Shown: one piece after another, positions 10,351-20,548 of the stretch | Layout: every line of letters starts with the position of its first letter | Position numbering within the stretch: the stretch's first letter is position 1 | Assembly (NCBI GenBank): GCA_003116975.1 | Contig: BGKB01000044.1 | Location: 570,940-634,939 of the forward strand | Direction of reading: 5' to 3' | Length of the DNA: 64,000 bases | Source: Aurantiochytrium sp. KH105 | Taxonomy: Eukaryota > Sar > Bigyra > Thraustochytrida > Thraustochytriidae | Translations under genes and position numbers: made by a program | Notes under the pieces: model-generated | What the model saw: the letters and a program-made list of their open reading frames with translations, nothing else | Told to the model about the DNA's origin: nothing | The model's database searches: none

Positions 10351-11735
10351 CATTTGCCCGCAATACTTGTACACATGCAGCTGTACCCCCACAACCACAA
10401 GCTCGCTGGCGCATTCACTGGGTGGTAGGATTACGAGCCGCTTTGTATCGTCGTATCAAAAAGCAAACGAATGATTGTTTCAAAAATTGTTTGAGAAGAG
10501 CTCTACATAGTATGCAGCAGCCTGCCGCTCATGACTCAATAGCCCTGCTGTAGCTGATGATCCTCAAGGTTGGGCATTTCATGGGCCAAGAGAGGGGCAA
10601 GCGGTCGAGAAGAAACTACCTTTGCAGTCCCGGTCTGGACCAAGACGTTCGTATTACTCCGATGTTGTTTGACGTGATTCTGTCGGAACAGAGGTTATGT
10701 AAACGGGATGCAAAGCCTGGACACCTTGGTGGTCAAGATTTGGCCTAAGGCCTTATCTGCTGATACTTGATGTAAGAGAAAATCTGTGCTCATCTGGAGA
10801 GTGAAGCACATTGGAAAGCCGTTCATTGCGAGCCGTCGCTTTGGACTTTGCTGTATTCTCGCTTCAGCACACGGAAAAGCATCTCGAAGTAAAGCAATTC
10901 TGTTCCATGAGCGAATCTCTAGAACGAACTGTAAAAGGGATCTTTATAGAGTGTGAGGTAGTGCTGATAAGTGTAGAAGGTCTCCTTTTCTTTTTGGAAA
11001 AGACAGCACAATTCTGATGACCTTTTCGGCACGCATAGAATCACTTCACATCATGGTCAAAGGATTGTAGTCTGAGCAAATCACCTGGCTCAGGTCCGTT
11101 TCTTTGTGCAAACTGAGCAACCAGTGGGTATTGACCTCGAAGAGCGAGAATGCGTCGGACGTCTGCTCCGTGCGATGATGCGTCGCACGCTAATGATTCA
11201 ACCTGGTTGCGGGTCGCATGATCTTTCTGTGCTAACGCGCCCCGTTTTCCTTTGGTTTCTTTGTTTGCAGGGATAATGCTCATGTTTTTTGTAATTCTCG
11301 AGCGTCGAGAAATTCCCCGAATTTTTCAAGGTGCACTCAAAAGGTGCACTTTGCGGTTGCTGCAAGCGAGCACGTTTTCGTTTGCACGCGCCCTTGATCT
11401 GTCCTGCCCCGAAGACAAATCGTCTTGCTCGGTCCGCGTGAACACTTCCGTCCCTGGCGTGTGCCCTCTCGGACGCTTCTTGTCCTTCTCAACTTGAATC
11501 GTGAGCACGCAGTCTCTCATGAGCTCGATCATCGTTATCGAACGTGCGTGACGGAGAGTGCCTGCGTGTGCATGAGTGTCCCAAGCATTCCTACGCGCGT
11601 GCGCGCGCGCTTGTGTGCATGCAGGCGTGGGGCGCGTAAAGTCCGCCAGCACCTGCATCAGCAGCAACTGGGGCCGCAGCGTGCACCCGGCTTCCCTCGC
11701 GCCGTCGACTGGGACGGTCGTTGTTCTGCTCTGCC

Positions 11736-11807
11736 GCGTGCAGTGCAGATCAGTGCAATGCAGTGCAGTGCAGAGCAATGCAGTGCAGCGCAATGCAAGC
11801 AGATGCA
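11736..11807 (+). repeat. Imperfect GCAGT/GCAAT pentanucleotide array
   Basis: Alternating GTGCA, GCAGT and GCAAT units with interruptions. Imperfect and non-coding in appearance. Confidence 0.75.
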
Positions 11808-12410
11808 GCGTGCGTTGTCGCTATACAAAGAATCTTCCTCGCGCTCGCGACATCTGCACTGGGACCTCATCTTCATCATCGGCCGCCTTTCCCACTCATT
11901 TCCTGCCCCTGCTCGGAGCGCCCCGCAGCGGCCGTCCCAGCCACCACTGGGCCACATTCTCAACTCCAAATGGGAAAAGCAATTGCACTGCAACAAGCGA
12001 CTGCGACACGACTTGAAAAAGATAATAACAGACAAACAAACAAACGAACCAACCAAAACCAACCACCCGCGCCCGCTCGATTGGCTGCGGCGTGCCCGCG
12101 TCTGCGCGCGCGTGCCCTTGGCCCTCTAGGTTATAACAAGTAAGCTATACATCGCCTACGCTGGTCCTCACGCCGCGCGCTCCTCCCGCGCGGCGTCGAC
12201 GCGGCGTCGAGGCGAGCCGGGCCGGGCCGGGCCTCAGGGCCGCGGCCAAGATTGGCGGCGACGATGATGCTGATGATGATGAATGATGATGATGCATACA
12301 TCAGCATGGCGCATTCACGTGCCTTCTTTCCGCCACCATGGCCACTGGCAAAGAAATGCAACCAAGGGCTGGCAGCTGGAACGCGACCGCGAATGACAGT
12401 GACCATGGTG

Positions 12411-12436
12411 AATGAATGAATGAATGAATGAATGAA
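12411..12436 (+). repeat. (AATG)n microsatellite
   Basis: Six and a half uninterrupted AATG units in gene-free DNA. Confidence 0.9.
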
Positions 12437-12730
12437 GGATTTCTGAAATGAAAGAAAAAAACCGCCGCTCAGGCCGCCTCGCGCGCTCGATCCGAGCAGC
12501 CCATACCACTGCCCGTGGCGGGCGGGATGTATGTATGCCCGGAGGCTCCCGCTCTCGGCCGCGCCGGCGTGGCGCATCGAGGCGTAGGCGACGGACACGC
12601 GCGACCGACTCCCGCGTTCTCCGGGAGGAAAAGAAGCGTCCTCTATCTATGCTGCAGTGCAGCGCGTGCAAGTGCTCGCGCGCACACACTCTCATACTCA
12701 CTGTCACACACGCGTAAAATGATAGGCTAC

Positions 12731-12771
12731 AATCGATCGAGCGATCGAGCGATCGATCGATCGACCGACCG
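12731..12771 (+). repeat. ATCG/AGCG-type tetranucleotide repeat
   Basis: Runs of GATC and GAGC-like tetranucleotides grading into GACC, in a GC-rich gene-free region. Confidence 0.8.
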
Positions 12772-12960
12772 TCGCTGGGCCTCGGCCTCCCTTCCTCTCT
12801 CTGCAGCTGCACGCACGAGCAAGCAACCGCGACGCGGCTGGCACCTTGCGCGCCGCCGCGCCGGGCGGGACGGAGGGAGACCTTCGCGGTCGAGTGTCGC
12901 TCGAGTTTGTTTGGGCCACGCGCGAATGAATGAACAGAGCGGTGGATAAGCAACTAACAA

Positions 12961-14765
12961 CAAACAACAAAGAAGAAGAAGAGCGAGTACTAGGCCTCGA
13001 TCAATAGATAGGAGCGAGCAACTGCAAGCAGGAAGAGGCCCACCCACCGTCCCGTCGACCTGACCGCTGGCCGGTGCTCGACCGGGCTGGCTCCGCGCTG
13101 CCCGCCGCCGCCGCCGCCTCTGCCTCCGTCTCTGCCCCGTATCCGCCTCCGTCCGCGCTGCGCGCTGCTCGACAACGTGGTGTCCGCGACACCTCGACGA
13201 GCCCACGCGAGACCCACCTTGGCACGACCCGCGCCGAGCTGCGATGACCTGCCATCATCATCATCACCATCACCTCGCCCCGCCACGCAAGACCTCGGGT
13301 CACCCCTCCCCACCCTCCCGGCCACCCTCTGCGAGCGGTGCGCCGCATTAGGGCGGCCTCGCACGCGCCGCGCGAGGCCGAGGCCGGCCCCGAGTCCTGG
13401 TCCCGGTCGCCGCCGCCGCGGCGCGAGGCGCGAAGTGCGCGCGGCAGCGCGGCGCGGGTCCCCGCCCCCGCCCGCGCCCCGCTTCTCCCGCGGACGGCCT
13501 GCGATTTTCCCCTCGCCTCCCTTCTCCGCGTCCTGCCGCGGTGTGCGGCTCGGGCGCGGTGCGTGCACTGCAGCCCCCGCTGCCGCGCGAGGCCAAGCGA
13601 GCCCGGCTGGCCGAGCGCCTCGGAGCGAGTCCGCCCAGCTGCAGCCAGCCCCCGCCCGGCCGCGACGGCACGAGCCGAGCCGAGAAGAAGCGAGCGGCGG
13701 CGTGCGGGAAGCGCGAACCGCTCGGCGGCGGCTGCGAGGACTCGGAAGCAGCAGCAGTGCAGAGCAGATAGAAGAAAGCAGCGGCGAAGAACTCGAAGGG
13801 GAACAAAAGCAAGCAGCGAAACAAACAACTTGTTGGTGGACGGACGGGGCGGCGGCGGCTTTTACTTGCGGCTGTTCGCTGTTTCGCTGGCGGCAGGGCT
13901 GGCTTGGTGTTGCGTAGCAGCTGATACACAAACAGCACGCCCTGGCCAAAGCAAAGAGGAAGAGCAAGAGCAACAGCAGGTCGTCCCGCGAGAAAGAGAG
14001 AAAGAAACCCGGCGCTAAACGAGCTCGCTCGCTCGCTCGCCCGCCCTCCCGCGTCTCTCCGCGTGCGCGCAGGCCTCCGCCCGCTTCCTCGCGGCTTGGC
14101 CTGGCCTGGCCTTCCCTGGCCTGGCCTGGCTTGGCTTCGATCGCGAGGCCTTGCTTCTTTCTTTTTCTCCATTCCATTCCATTCCATTCCCATCCTTTCC
14201 ATCCACTCCGCATTCCATTCCTCGGCAAACCCATTCCAGATCGCCAAAGCAAGCGAGGCCCCTCTCGCTGCCTGCACGAACGCCAGAGCCTCCCGGCGAC
14301 GCGGCGCGGCGCGGCGCGAGCACGGGCGCGGACCGCGCGGGCGCGGGCGGAGGGCGGCGCGCGGGGCGGCGCGAGGGAGGGAGAGCCGCGCGCGCGAGGG
14401 AGGCGCCGCGTTCGTTTGATTCGATCCGCCGCGCCAGGACCCGGCGGCAGGCGAGGCGAACAGAACGTACGAGGAGCCGCCGGACTATCGCTGCGAGGGC
14501 TACTACGACTGCTGCAAGGCGGAGCGCGAGCGGAGGGCGGCCTGCTCGCGGCAGGCTGCGGAGCGTCCCGCGCGGCCTCCTGGCGCCGCGCGAAGAGGTC
14601 TCGTCGCCGGAGACTTGCGAAGCCGAAGAGCGATAAGCTAGCGAGCTAGCTACAGCTCACAAATAGGGTGCGGACGGACGTACGCTCGCTCGCTCGCACG
14701 CTCGCTCGCACGCTCGGTGCGTTTGTTTATACCCGGGCAGGCGTACCACGCGCGCAGACTTGAAA
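12961..14765. other. Very GC-rich region upstream of the thymidine phosphorylase gene
   Basis: A CpG-rich block of about 1.8 kb. Overlapping long frames on both strands (for example 12990-14252 minus and 13348-14277 minus) are Arg/Ala/Gly/Pro-rich and look like artefacts of composition. It contains CCTGG-type repeats near 14098-14130, a CATTC run at 14170-14190 and a GCTCG-rich run at about 14681-14717, just before the start codon at 14766. It probably includes the promoter and 5' UTR of that gene. Confidence 0.5.
14170..14190 (+). repeat. (CATTC)4 pentanucleotide repeat
   Basis: Four uninterrupted CATTC units, with related CATCC/CATTCC degenerate units downstream to about 14235. Confidence 0.85.
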
Positions 14766-16472
14766 ATGACCCTCAGCGGACTCGCGCGCACGCGCCGCGC
14801 CGTGTGGACGCTCACGCAGCGCCGCGGCAAGGCCACCGCGCAGGCCCAAGCGCAAGCGCACACCCAGGCGCTTGGAGGCGCCACCGCCTCCTCGTCATCG
14901 TCCGTGAGGAGCCAGAATGACGCCCTGTCCGGCAACGCCGTGGGCGCTGACGAAGAGGAGCGCTCCCAGCGCCTTCTGCGCCGCAACACCAGCATCCCCG
15001 GCTTCTCGCCGTCGGAGCTCATTGTGAAAAAGAGAAACGGACGCCGCCTCTCCCGCGAGGAGATCGACTGGTTCATCCAGGGCTTCCACCGCGGCGACAT
15101 TGAGGACTACCAAATGAGCGCGCTCCTCATGACCATCGCCATCAAGGGCATGTCCAACCAGGAGGCCTCCGACCTCACGCTCAGCATGGTGCGCACAGGG
15201 TCCACCGCGAACCTCGCCAGCATCCGCCCCGACATGCCCAAGATCGACAAACACTCCACCGGCGGCGTCGGCGACTCAACCTCGCTCATCCTCGCGCCGC
15301 TCATGGCCTCCATGGGCGTCGTCGTCCCTATTCTCAGCGGACGTACCCTCGGCCACACCGGTGGCACCCTCGACAAGATCGACTCCATCCCCGGCTGCCA
15401 CACTACGCTCAGCAACGAAGAGTTCATGGAGGTTCTCGAACGCACCGGCGCTGCCTTTGCCAGCCCCGACGCCACCGGCTTTGCGCCCGTCGACAGCTCC
15501 ATCTACTCGCTCCGTGATGTTTCCGGCAGCGTTGACTCGATCGCGCTTGTCGCCTCGAGCGTCATGTCCAAAAAGCTTGCCGCGAATCCCGACGCCCTTC
15601 TCCTCGACGTCAAGCGCGGCCGCGGCGCCTTTTTCAACAACCTCAACGATACTGCCTCCCTTGCCTCCATGATGTGCTCCATCGGCGAAGACGCCGGCAT
15701 CCACACGATGGCCCTCATCACCTGCATGGACCACGTCCTCGGCGGTTCCGTAGGCAACTGGCTCGAGGTTCAGGAGGCTGTTCGCATCCTTGCCGGCTCC
15801 AAGCACGACGTCGGCGCCGATCCTCGCTTCGAGACCTCGGATGAGGCCCTCAGCGATCTCCGCGACCTCGCTCTTTCCGAGGCCGCTGTCATGCTCGGTC
15901 TCGCAGGCAAGGCTGGATCCTTCCGCGAGGGCTTTGAGATGGCCCGCGACAAGCTCGAAACGGGCGCGGTGCTGGACAAGCTCGCCGAAATCGTTGCCGC
16001 CCAGGACGGCGACCCGCGCGTGCTCTTCAACCTTTCCGCCGCCACCCCGCCCCTGTACACGCAGACGCTTTACGCCGAGGAAGATGTCGTCATCCAGGAT
16101 GTGAATGCGCGGGACATTGGCAACGCCGCCACGCTCCTCGGTGCGGGACGCACGTTTGCAGGCGACGCCATTGACGCGCATGCGGGCATCTGCATCCACG
16201 CCAAGGTCGGCGAGGTCGTGCGTCGTGGTGAACCGGTTTTTACCGCCATGGTGCGTGACCCCACCGTCACTCCCCCCTCTGGAAACCCCGACACAGACTA
16301 TCTCTTTCTCGGCGGCGAGCGCGAGTACCGTCTCCGTCTCAGTCGTGGTTTCGACCTCGCTTGCCGTGGCGTTGTTTTGGCGCAGAACAGGCCCGAGAAC
16401 CATGTCCAGCCCGCCCCGCTCATCGAGTACCTCGTCGACGCCAGAGGCGTGCAGCCTTTCAAGAACCTCTGA
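14766..16472 (+). CDS. Thymidine phosphorylase (pyrimidine-nucleoside phosphorylase family)
   Basis: A 568-residue protein catalysing phosphorolysis of thymidine to thymine and 2-deoxyribose-1-phosphate (EC 2.4.2.4) in pyrimidine salvage. The family's phosphate/nucleoside site is evident: KHSTGGVGD near residue 160, followed by ILSGRTLGHTGGTLDK, which matches the conserved GRGLGHTGGTLDKLE-type segment, and later DVKRGRGAF. The C-terminal domain (about residues 420-568) carries the typical A/G-rich segment with LGAGR and DAHAGICIHAKVG. The first 40-75 residues are Arg/Ala/Gln-rich without acidic residues, as in a mitochondrial targeting peptide, and precede the enzyme core; bacterial enzymes (about 440 aa) lack this. 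The ATG at 14766 is the first in frame. Codon use is extremely C-ending. AMP phosphorylase is a paralogous alternative but less likely. Confidence 0.92.
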   Translation: MTLSGLARTRRAVWTLTQRRGKATAQAQAQAHTQALGGATASSSSSVRSQNDALSGNAVGADEEERSQRLLRRNTSIPGFSPSELIVKKRNGRRLSREEIDWFIQGFHRGDIEDYQMSALLMTIAIKGMSNQEASDLTLSMVRTGSTANLASIRPDMPKIDKHSTGGVGDSTSLILAPLMASMGVVVPILSGRTLGHTGGTLDKIDSIPGCHTTLSNEEFMEVLERTGAAFASPDATGFAPVDSSIYSLRDVSGSVDSIALVASSVMSKKLAANPDALLLDVKRGRGAFFNNLNDTASLASMMCSIGEDAGIHTMALITCMDHVLGGSVGNWLEVQEAVRILAGSKHDVGADPRFETSDEALSDLRDLALSEAAVMLGLAGKAGSFREGFEMARDKLETGAVLDKLAEIVAAQDGDPRVLFNLSAATPPLYTQTLYAEEDVVIQDVNARDIGNAATLLGAGRTFAGDAIDAHAGICIHAKVGEVVRRGEPVFTAMVRDPTVTPPSGNPDTDYLFLGGEREYRLRLSRGFDLACRGVVLAQNRPENHVQPAPLIEYLVDARGVQPFKNL

Positions 16473-17361
16473 GCGCGGACGGTGGGCAGGCAGGCAGGCA
16501 GGCCGGCCGACCGACCGCCTGCGGCCGCCCAATTCTTCTTTCACCGCGCACTGCACTGTTGCATCGTGCAGATCTGACCTGACACATTCTTACTTGGCCT
16601 GGCTCCATGTCGAGCGAGCGAGACTGCCCACGATTTTGACGCTCTTAACGCGTGCGGCGGTCCAGGCCAATGACTTTTGGCTAGATACAAGCCTACGTGA
16701 ATGACGATCCACACGTGTCATTCGTTTTCCTCCCATTCAAGAAAAAATTGGAAAAATGAGACACGCCATGTGCTCGTCGCGATCAACGACATCAACACTA
16801 TGACGAGAGGAGGCCTATTCCAAATTCCATCTCGCCGAAACGCTGGCCACTTGTTGAAAATTGAGATAGTACGATCAATCTCGAGTTCAACCCGAACCAA
16901 AACACAAAACCTCCTCGATGATGACTAGAACTTTTGACGATAAAACCCACCTCTCCCTCTCATTCCTCGCTTGCTCTTCTCCAACTCCTTGAGAACCTTT
17001 CGAGCTCTCAATCTCGAGGTCCTCAATCGTCTTGAGCAACCAAGCAGATCGAAGAACAACAACAACAACAGCGTATGAATGCCATGCCTTGCAGCCGAGA
17101 ATTCCGACTGTTGCACTGCTGACTCGTTTTCCCTCGTGGGACACTGCCCGACCGACGCCCTCATAACACGTCAAAAGAAAATAGCCATGTAAGATTGGTA
17201 TTTATTTATACGGTACTGTACGTGTGCCAGCACGTGCACGCGCGCTGGTCCTGCAAAGCACTGCTCTGCTTATTCACTGCAAAGGCAACCCAAACTGCTT
17301 TGGTGCTCGTGCGGCGGCGGCGGCGGCGGTGCAAAGCTCGAGCGAGGCAACAGTTGCCACA
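16473..17361. other. Intergenic region
   Basis: About 890 bp between two plus-strand genes, A/T-richer in the middle (16700-17100). A short GGCAG repeat follows the stop codon (about 16484-16504). No gene recognised; the last 150 bp probably hold the leader of the next gene. Confidence 0.5.
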
Positions 17362-20337
17362 ATGGCGTCGCGCTTCTGCGCAGCTCTTCTTCCCGGCCGA
17401 CGTCGCGGACAAAGCGAGCAGGGAAAGCTTGCGAGCGAGCGCGTAGCCCACGATGCTGCTGGGCACATGCGTGGAGCAGAAGGTACGGGCCACGACTCGG
17501 ACCTTGACGACTTTGACGACGAGGACATCGACGAGGACGACGAGGTCGACGAGGACGAAGATGCCCTCCTCGATTCCCACGAGGAAAATGAAGACGAGGA
17601 CCTCGAAGACGAGTCCCTCTCCGTACTGGAAAAACAGGAAAGTGGTGAACAGGCACGTCTGCGACAGCAAGCGCTCGCCTCGTATGAAGACGTCATCCTC
17701 AGTGGCCGTAACGCCGATGCCCACGGTCAGGAACTCAGCTTTCAGGACTCCTTCAATCGTCGTGCCACCGCCTCTCCTCTTCAATTGGACCGACGCCACA
17801 GTGGCGAGGATTTGGAGCAGCGGACGGCCAAGGCCAACGCTGCGCGCGATCTCTTTTTCCTTGCGCAAGAAGGCGATGCATCCGCGGCTTTGGAGCTCCG
17901 GCGGGGCGACAGAGCGCCGAGCTCCGCTTCTTGGTCCCATCGCCGCAGCCAGCGCCGTGGTTCGGCTAGCGGACGCCATGAGGGTGTAGAAACCCCTGAC
18001 AGCTTCAACTACGTGCTCATGGAAAGAGCAATCGAAGCAAGCTTACGTGAGCTATCGCTACGCGCCACGGAGGGTCTCTCGCAGCAGGAACGCGTTGCAG
18101 CAGATCACGAGCGAGAGGCCATTGAGGTCATGTCGAGGCAATTCCTGGGCGATCAGGCCGAGATGCTTCGAACTGCGCGCCGCGAGTGCAAACGTCTTGC
18201 CCCACAACTACGTCAGCACATGTCTACTGTGGCAAAGGAGCTCAATCGCAAGTTGCGCGAGAATCTTGGTCACGCCGCGGGAAGGCGAGGCGCCGCTTCC
18301 AATGGCTTTGCAGCCGATGACCAAGAACAGTACGAGACTGCCGTGAGCAAGCTGAAAAAGGAACTTGCCATTCTCACACGGCACTTGAGCCAGATTCGAG
18401 TGGAGCAACACTTTCCGCGCTGCATGATGTGGAAACTCAAGGTTGATGCTGGAGATGGGACCTTTATCGGCATGCGCGATCTTGAAATTGGCGAAATCAA
18501 GGCAGATTATCACATATCCACCGTCAAGTCCAAACCGGGCCACATTCGCATGGAGGTCAACAACATCGTCGCCAACCTCGGCATTCAGGAACTTTCCATT
18601 CGAGGCGCGAACACCAAGGCACGCATCCTCGGCGGCCTACTCACGCCGACGATCACCCGCCTCGACCTGGACGTGCGCGGCTCTTGGATTCTCGAGCTCA
18701 AGTTCTCGCAGGGCTCGGGCCATCGCCAGCATCGTCAGCGGGACCAGCGTGCTGGACAACAATCGCCGCAGGCTCGCTGGGAGGAAGTCAAGGAGCGTTC
18801 TACCTTTAACCTTACGCTGACGCGCAAGGTGACAGGGTTGACTACCATTCGCCTTCCACAGAGCTTTCTGCAGACGCTCTCCAAGCTCCTCATCCCAAAG
18901 CTTGTCACAGGCGCCATCAAGACCATTCTGCCCATCGAGCTCGGCCTCCTGCTCCGCGAGCACGATAATGCTGTGTCCGTCAAGGGCAGCATCAACATTG
19001 CCGGTGACATGTCACCGCAGACCTGGCGCGAGCCGCTCGTGGGACCCACGGCTGCCGCGGCGCGAGCGCGGGCCAGTCTCGGCATCTCGCAATCAGAAGC
19101 CATCATGCTCGACTACATTTGTCGAGGCTCTCGCGCTGCAGCTGCAGGTTTCAAGAACAAAGCTATCTCCTTGGGCCGGCTCTTCAAGTGGCGTCTCAAG
19201 TATGCCACTTATCGTGTCGACGAGCTTCAGGAGATGCTCGATCTGATCCAACGCGACGCAAGTGCCACGCTCCCGCGCGGCTGGCTTGCGCAGCTCGTCC
19301 TCTTTGTGACTTTGCTCGCAAAGAAGCCGCTCAACGTGCGTCTTGCCCTGACAAGCGTCGACATGGACATCAACCTGTCCCGCACCGTGGATGCCGCTCT
19401 CGACGCGTACATGACCTTCTTTGCGCAAAGTGTAGCTGGCGCGCGCGCACAAAAGGCACGTATTGCTGCGCGACAGCACTTTGAAGAGGCACAACAGCGC
19501 GTGGCAGCCATTCGAAAACTCATGCGCGACTTCATCACGCCTCTTGTTGAGCCACGTGTCGAGGGAAACATCACAGGTCTCTTTATGGGCGGAATTAACG
19601 CGGGACTCAGCGCGCTTACCCTGCGAAACGTAATCGCCAGCCTACGCATGCCTGCGCATTTTCTCTTTCGCCCCATCATCCCGCGCAATCTTGAGGAGTT
19701 AACCATCGAAATCGAGGGACTGGCCGGCCCTCGAGATGGCGAGTACACTGTCAAGTTGCGCATGGATGACCTCGATGGCGAAGCCTCTCTTACCCTTCGT
19801 GACGTTCATCTTGATCTTTTTCGCGCCGGATCTGAGCCTGGCGCCATTGTCTTTGAAGCAACGGAGGCTCGCGCGTCGATGATGCTCAAGATGCTCGATC
19901 AAATCCTCTATGAGGCAAGTCAGCAAGTTCAGGTTAGCGACGGAATCGATGCAGATGCGGTCGGTCAGGATCCGGGCGCGTTTGTGCTCGCTGGCACAGC
20001 TCCGCTCGTGGAAAGAGTTGAGGCGATTTTGAGCATCTCTCGCGCCTTTGATGCCGACGCTGGCGGTGCCAGGGAGGATGCTCCTTCTGAAGCCGCGCAC
20101 GGCGACGCAGACGAAGCGCGCGAGACCAAGGCGACCTTTCTACCAGACTTTGTGCTCAACGAGGCCAACGACCTTCGTGCCGATGTGAGTGACATTCACG
20201 TTGTCATTGTCAAGGAGAACGACTCTCGGCGTGCGCGTGAAAAGGTACTTCGTCTACAACTTCACGCCCAAAGCGAAAAGGCTTTGCAGATTTCCATTCG
20301 AGCAAACATGCGTGACATGCTCGATCTGTACCAATGA
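17362..20337 (+). CDS. Large hypothetical protein, possible lipid-binding beta-rich domains
   Basis: A 991-residue protein that I do not recognise. I start at the first ATG (17362); the frame is open to a GTG at 17224. Residues about 45-95 are strongly acidic (DLDDFDDEDIDEDDEVDE). The rest is a well-formed globular sequence. A middle part (about 340-560) has alternating beta-strand-like segments (MEVNNIVANLGIQELSIRG; LTRKVTGLTTIRLPQ), followed by an amphipathic helix with LLIPKLVTGAIKTILPIELG. Such strand-helix patterns recur in TULIP/BPI-type and bridge-like lipid-transfer proteins, but this is a guess from pattern only. There is no obvious transmembrane span, although residues about 650-665 are hydrophobic (AQLVLFVTLLA). 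The gene converges on the O-fucosyltransferase-like gene with a 211-bp spacer. Confidence 0.65.
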   Translation: MASRFCAALLPGRRRGQSEQGKLASERVAHDAAGHMRGAEGTGHDSDLDDFDDEDIDEDDEVDEDEDALLDSHEENEDEDLEDESLSVLEKQESGEQARLRQQALASYEDVILSGRNADAHGQELSFQDSFNRRATASPLQLDRRHSGEDLEQRTAKANAARDLFFLAQEGDASAALELRRGDRAPSSASWSHRRSQRRGSASGRHEGVETPDSFNYVLMERAIEASLRELSLRATEGLSQQERVAADHEREAIEVMSRQFLGDQAEMLRTARRECKRLAPQLRQHMSTVAKELNRKLRENLGHAAGRRGAASNGFAADDQEQYETAVSKLKKELAILTRHLSQIRVEQHFPRCMMWKLKVDAGDGTFIGMRDLEIGEIKADYHISTVKSKPGHIRMEVNNIVANLGIQELSIRGANTKARILGGLLTPTITRLDLDVRGSWILELKFSQGSGHRQHRQRDQRAGQQSPQARWEEVKERSTFNLTLTRKVTGLTTIRLPQSFLQTLSKLLIPKLVTGAIKTILPIELGLLLREHDNAVSVKGSINIAGDMSPQTWREPLVGPTAAAARARASLGISQSEAIMLDYICRGSRAAAAGFKNKAISLGRLFKWRLKYATYRVDELQEMLDLIQRDASATLPRGWLAQLVLFVTLLAKKPLNVRLALTSVDMDINLSRTVDAALDAYMTFFAQSVAGARAQKARIAARQHFEEAQQRVAAIRKLMRDFITPLVEPRVEGNITGLFMGGINAGLSALTLRNVIASLRMPAHFLFRPIIPRNLEELTIEIEGLAGPRDGEYTVKLRMDDLDGEASLTLRDVHLDLFRAGSEPGAIVFEATEARASMMLKMLDQILYEASQQVQVSDGIDADAVGQDPGAFVLAGTAPLVERVEAILSISRAFDADAGGAREDAPSEAAHGDADEARETKATFLPDFVLNEANDLRADVSDIHVVIVKENDSRRAREKVLRLQLHAQSEKALQISIRANMRDMLDLYQ

Positions 20338-20548
20338 GTATTAGTTCTGGTGAATCTGCGAGTGCGACTTTTTTGATTCTCTTCTCTGCCTTTTTTTCGG
20401 AATGAGCCAGGTATCTTGTCACGTTCTCAGTGTACGCGAGAGCCCTGCTCTATTCGAATTCTGAGGCGAATTCCTTTCCATTTTTTCTTATAACAATGCG
20501 TGTGGTGAACGCGTGTAAAAAGTATATTTGTTGAAGGTATAACTCTCT

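Larger units (their letters stand above)
10351..12960. other. Gene-free DNA with several microsatellites
   Basis: No convincing gene. It contains GCAGT/GCAAT-type pentanucleotide repetition at about 11736-11807, trinucleotide GATGAT repetition near 12260-12290, an (AATG)n run at 12411-12436 and an ATCG/GAGC-rich run at 12731-12771. GC content rises sharply after about 11.6 kb, where long but low-complexity frames appear on both strands. Confidence 0.5.

Noticed and set aside
12990-14277. Long overlapping frames on both strands (up to 420 codons) in the GC-rich block
   Set aside because: Arg/Ala/Gly/Pro-rich, mutually overlapping, lacking domains; expected from very high GC content with few stop codons.
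14430-14644. Cys- and Tyr-containing frame (YRCEGYYDCC) before the thymidine phosphorylase gene
   Set aside because: Looks protein-like over about 25 residues but has no ATG and an upstream stop; no splice model connects it to a gene.
15276-16556. 426-codon antisense frame over thymidine phosphorylase
   Set aside because: Mirror of a strongly C-ending coding sequence; shadow frame.
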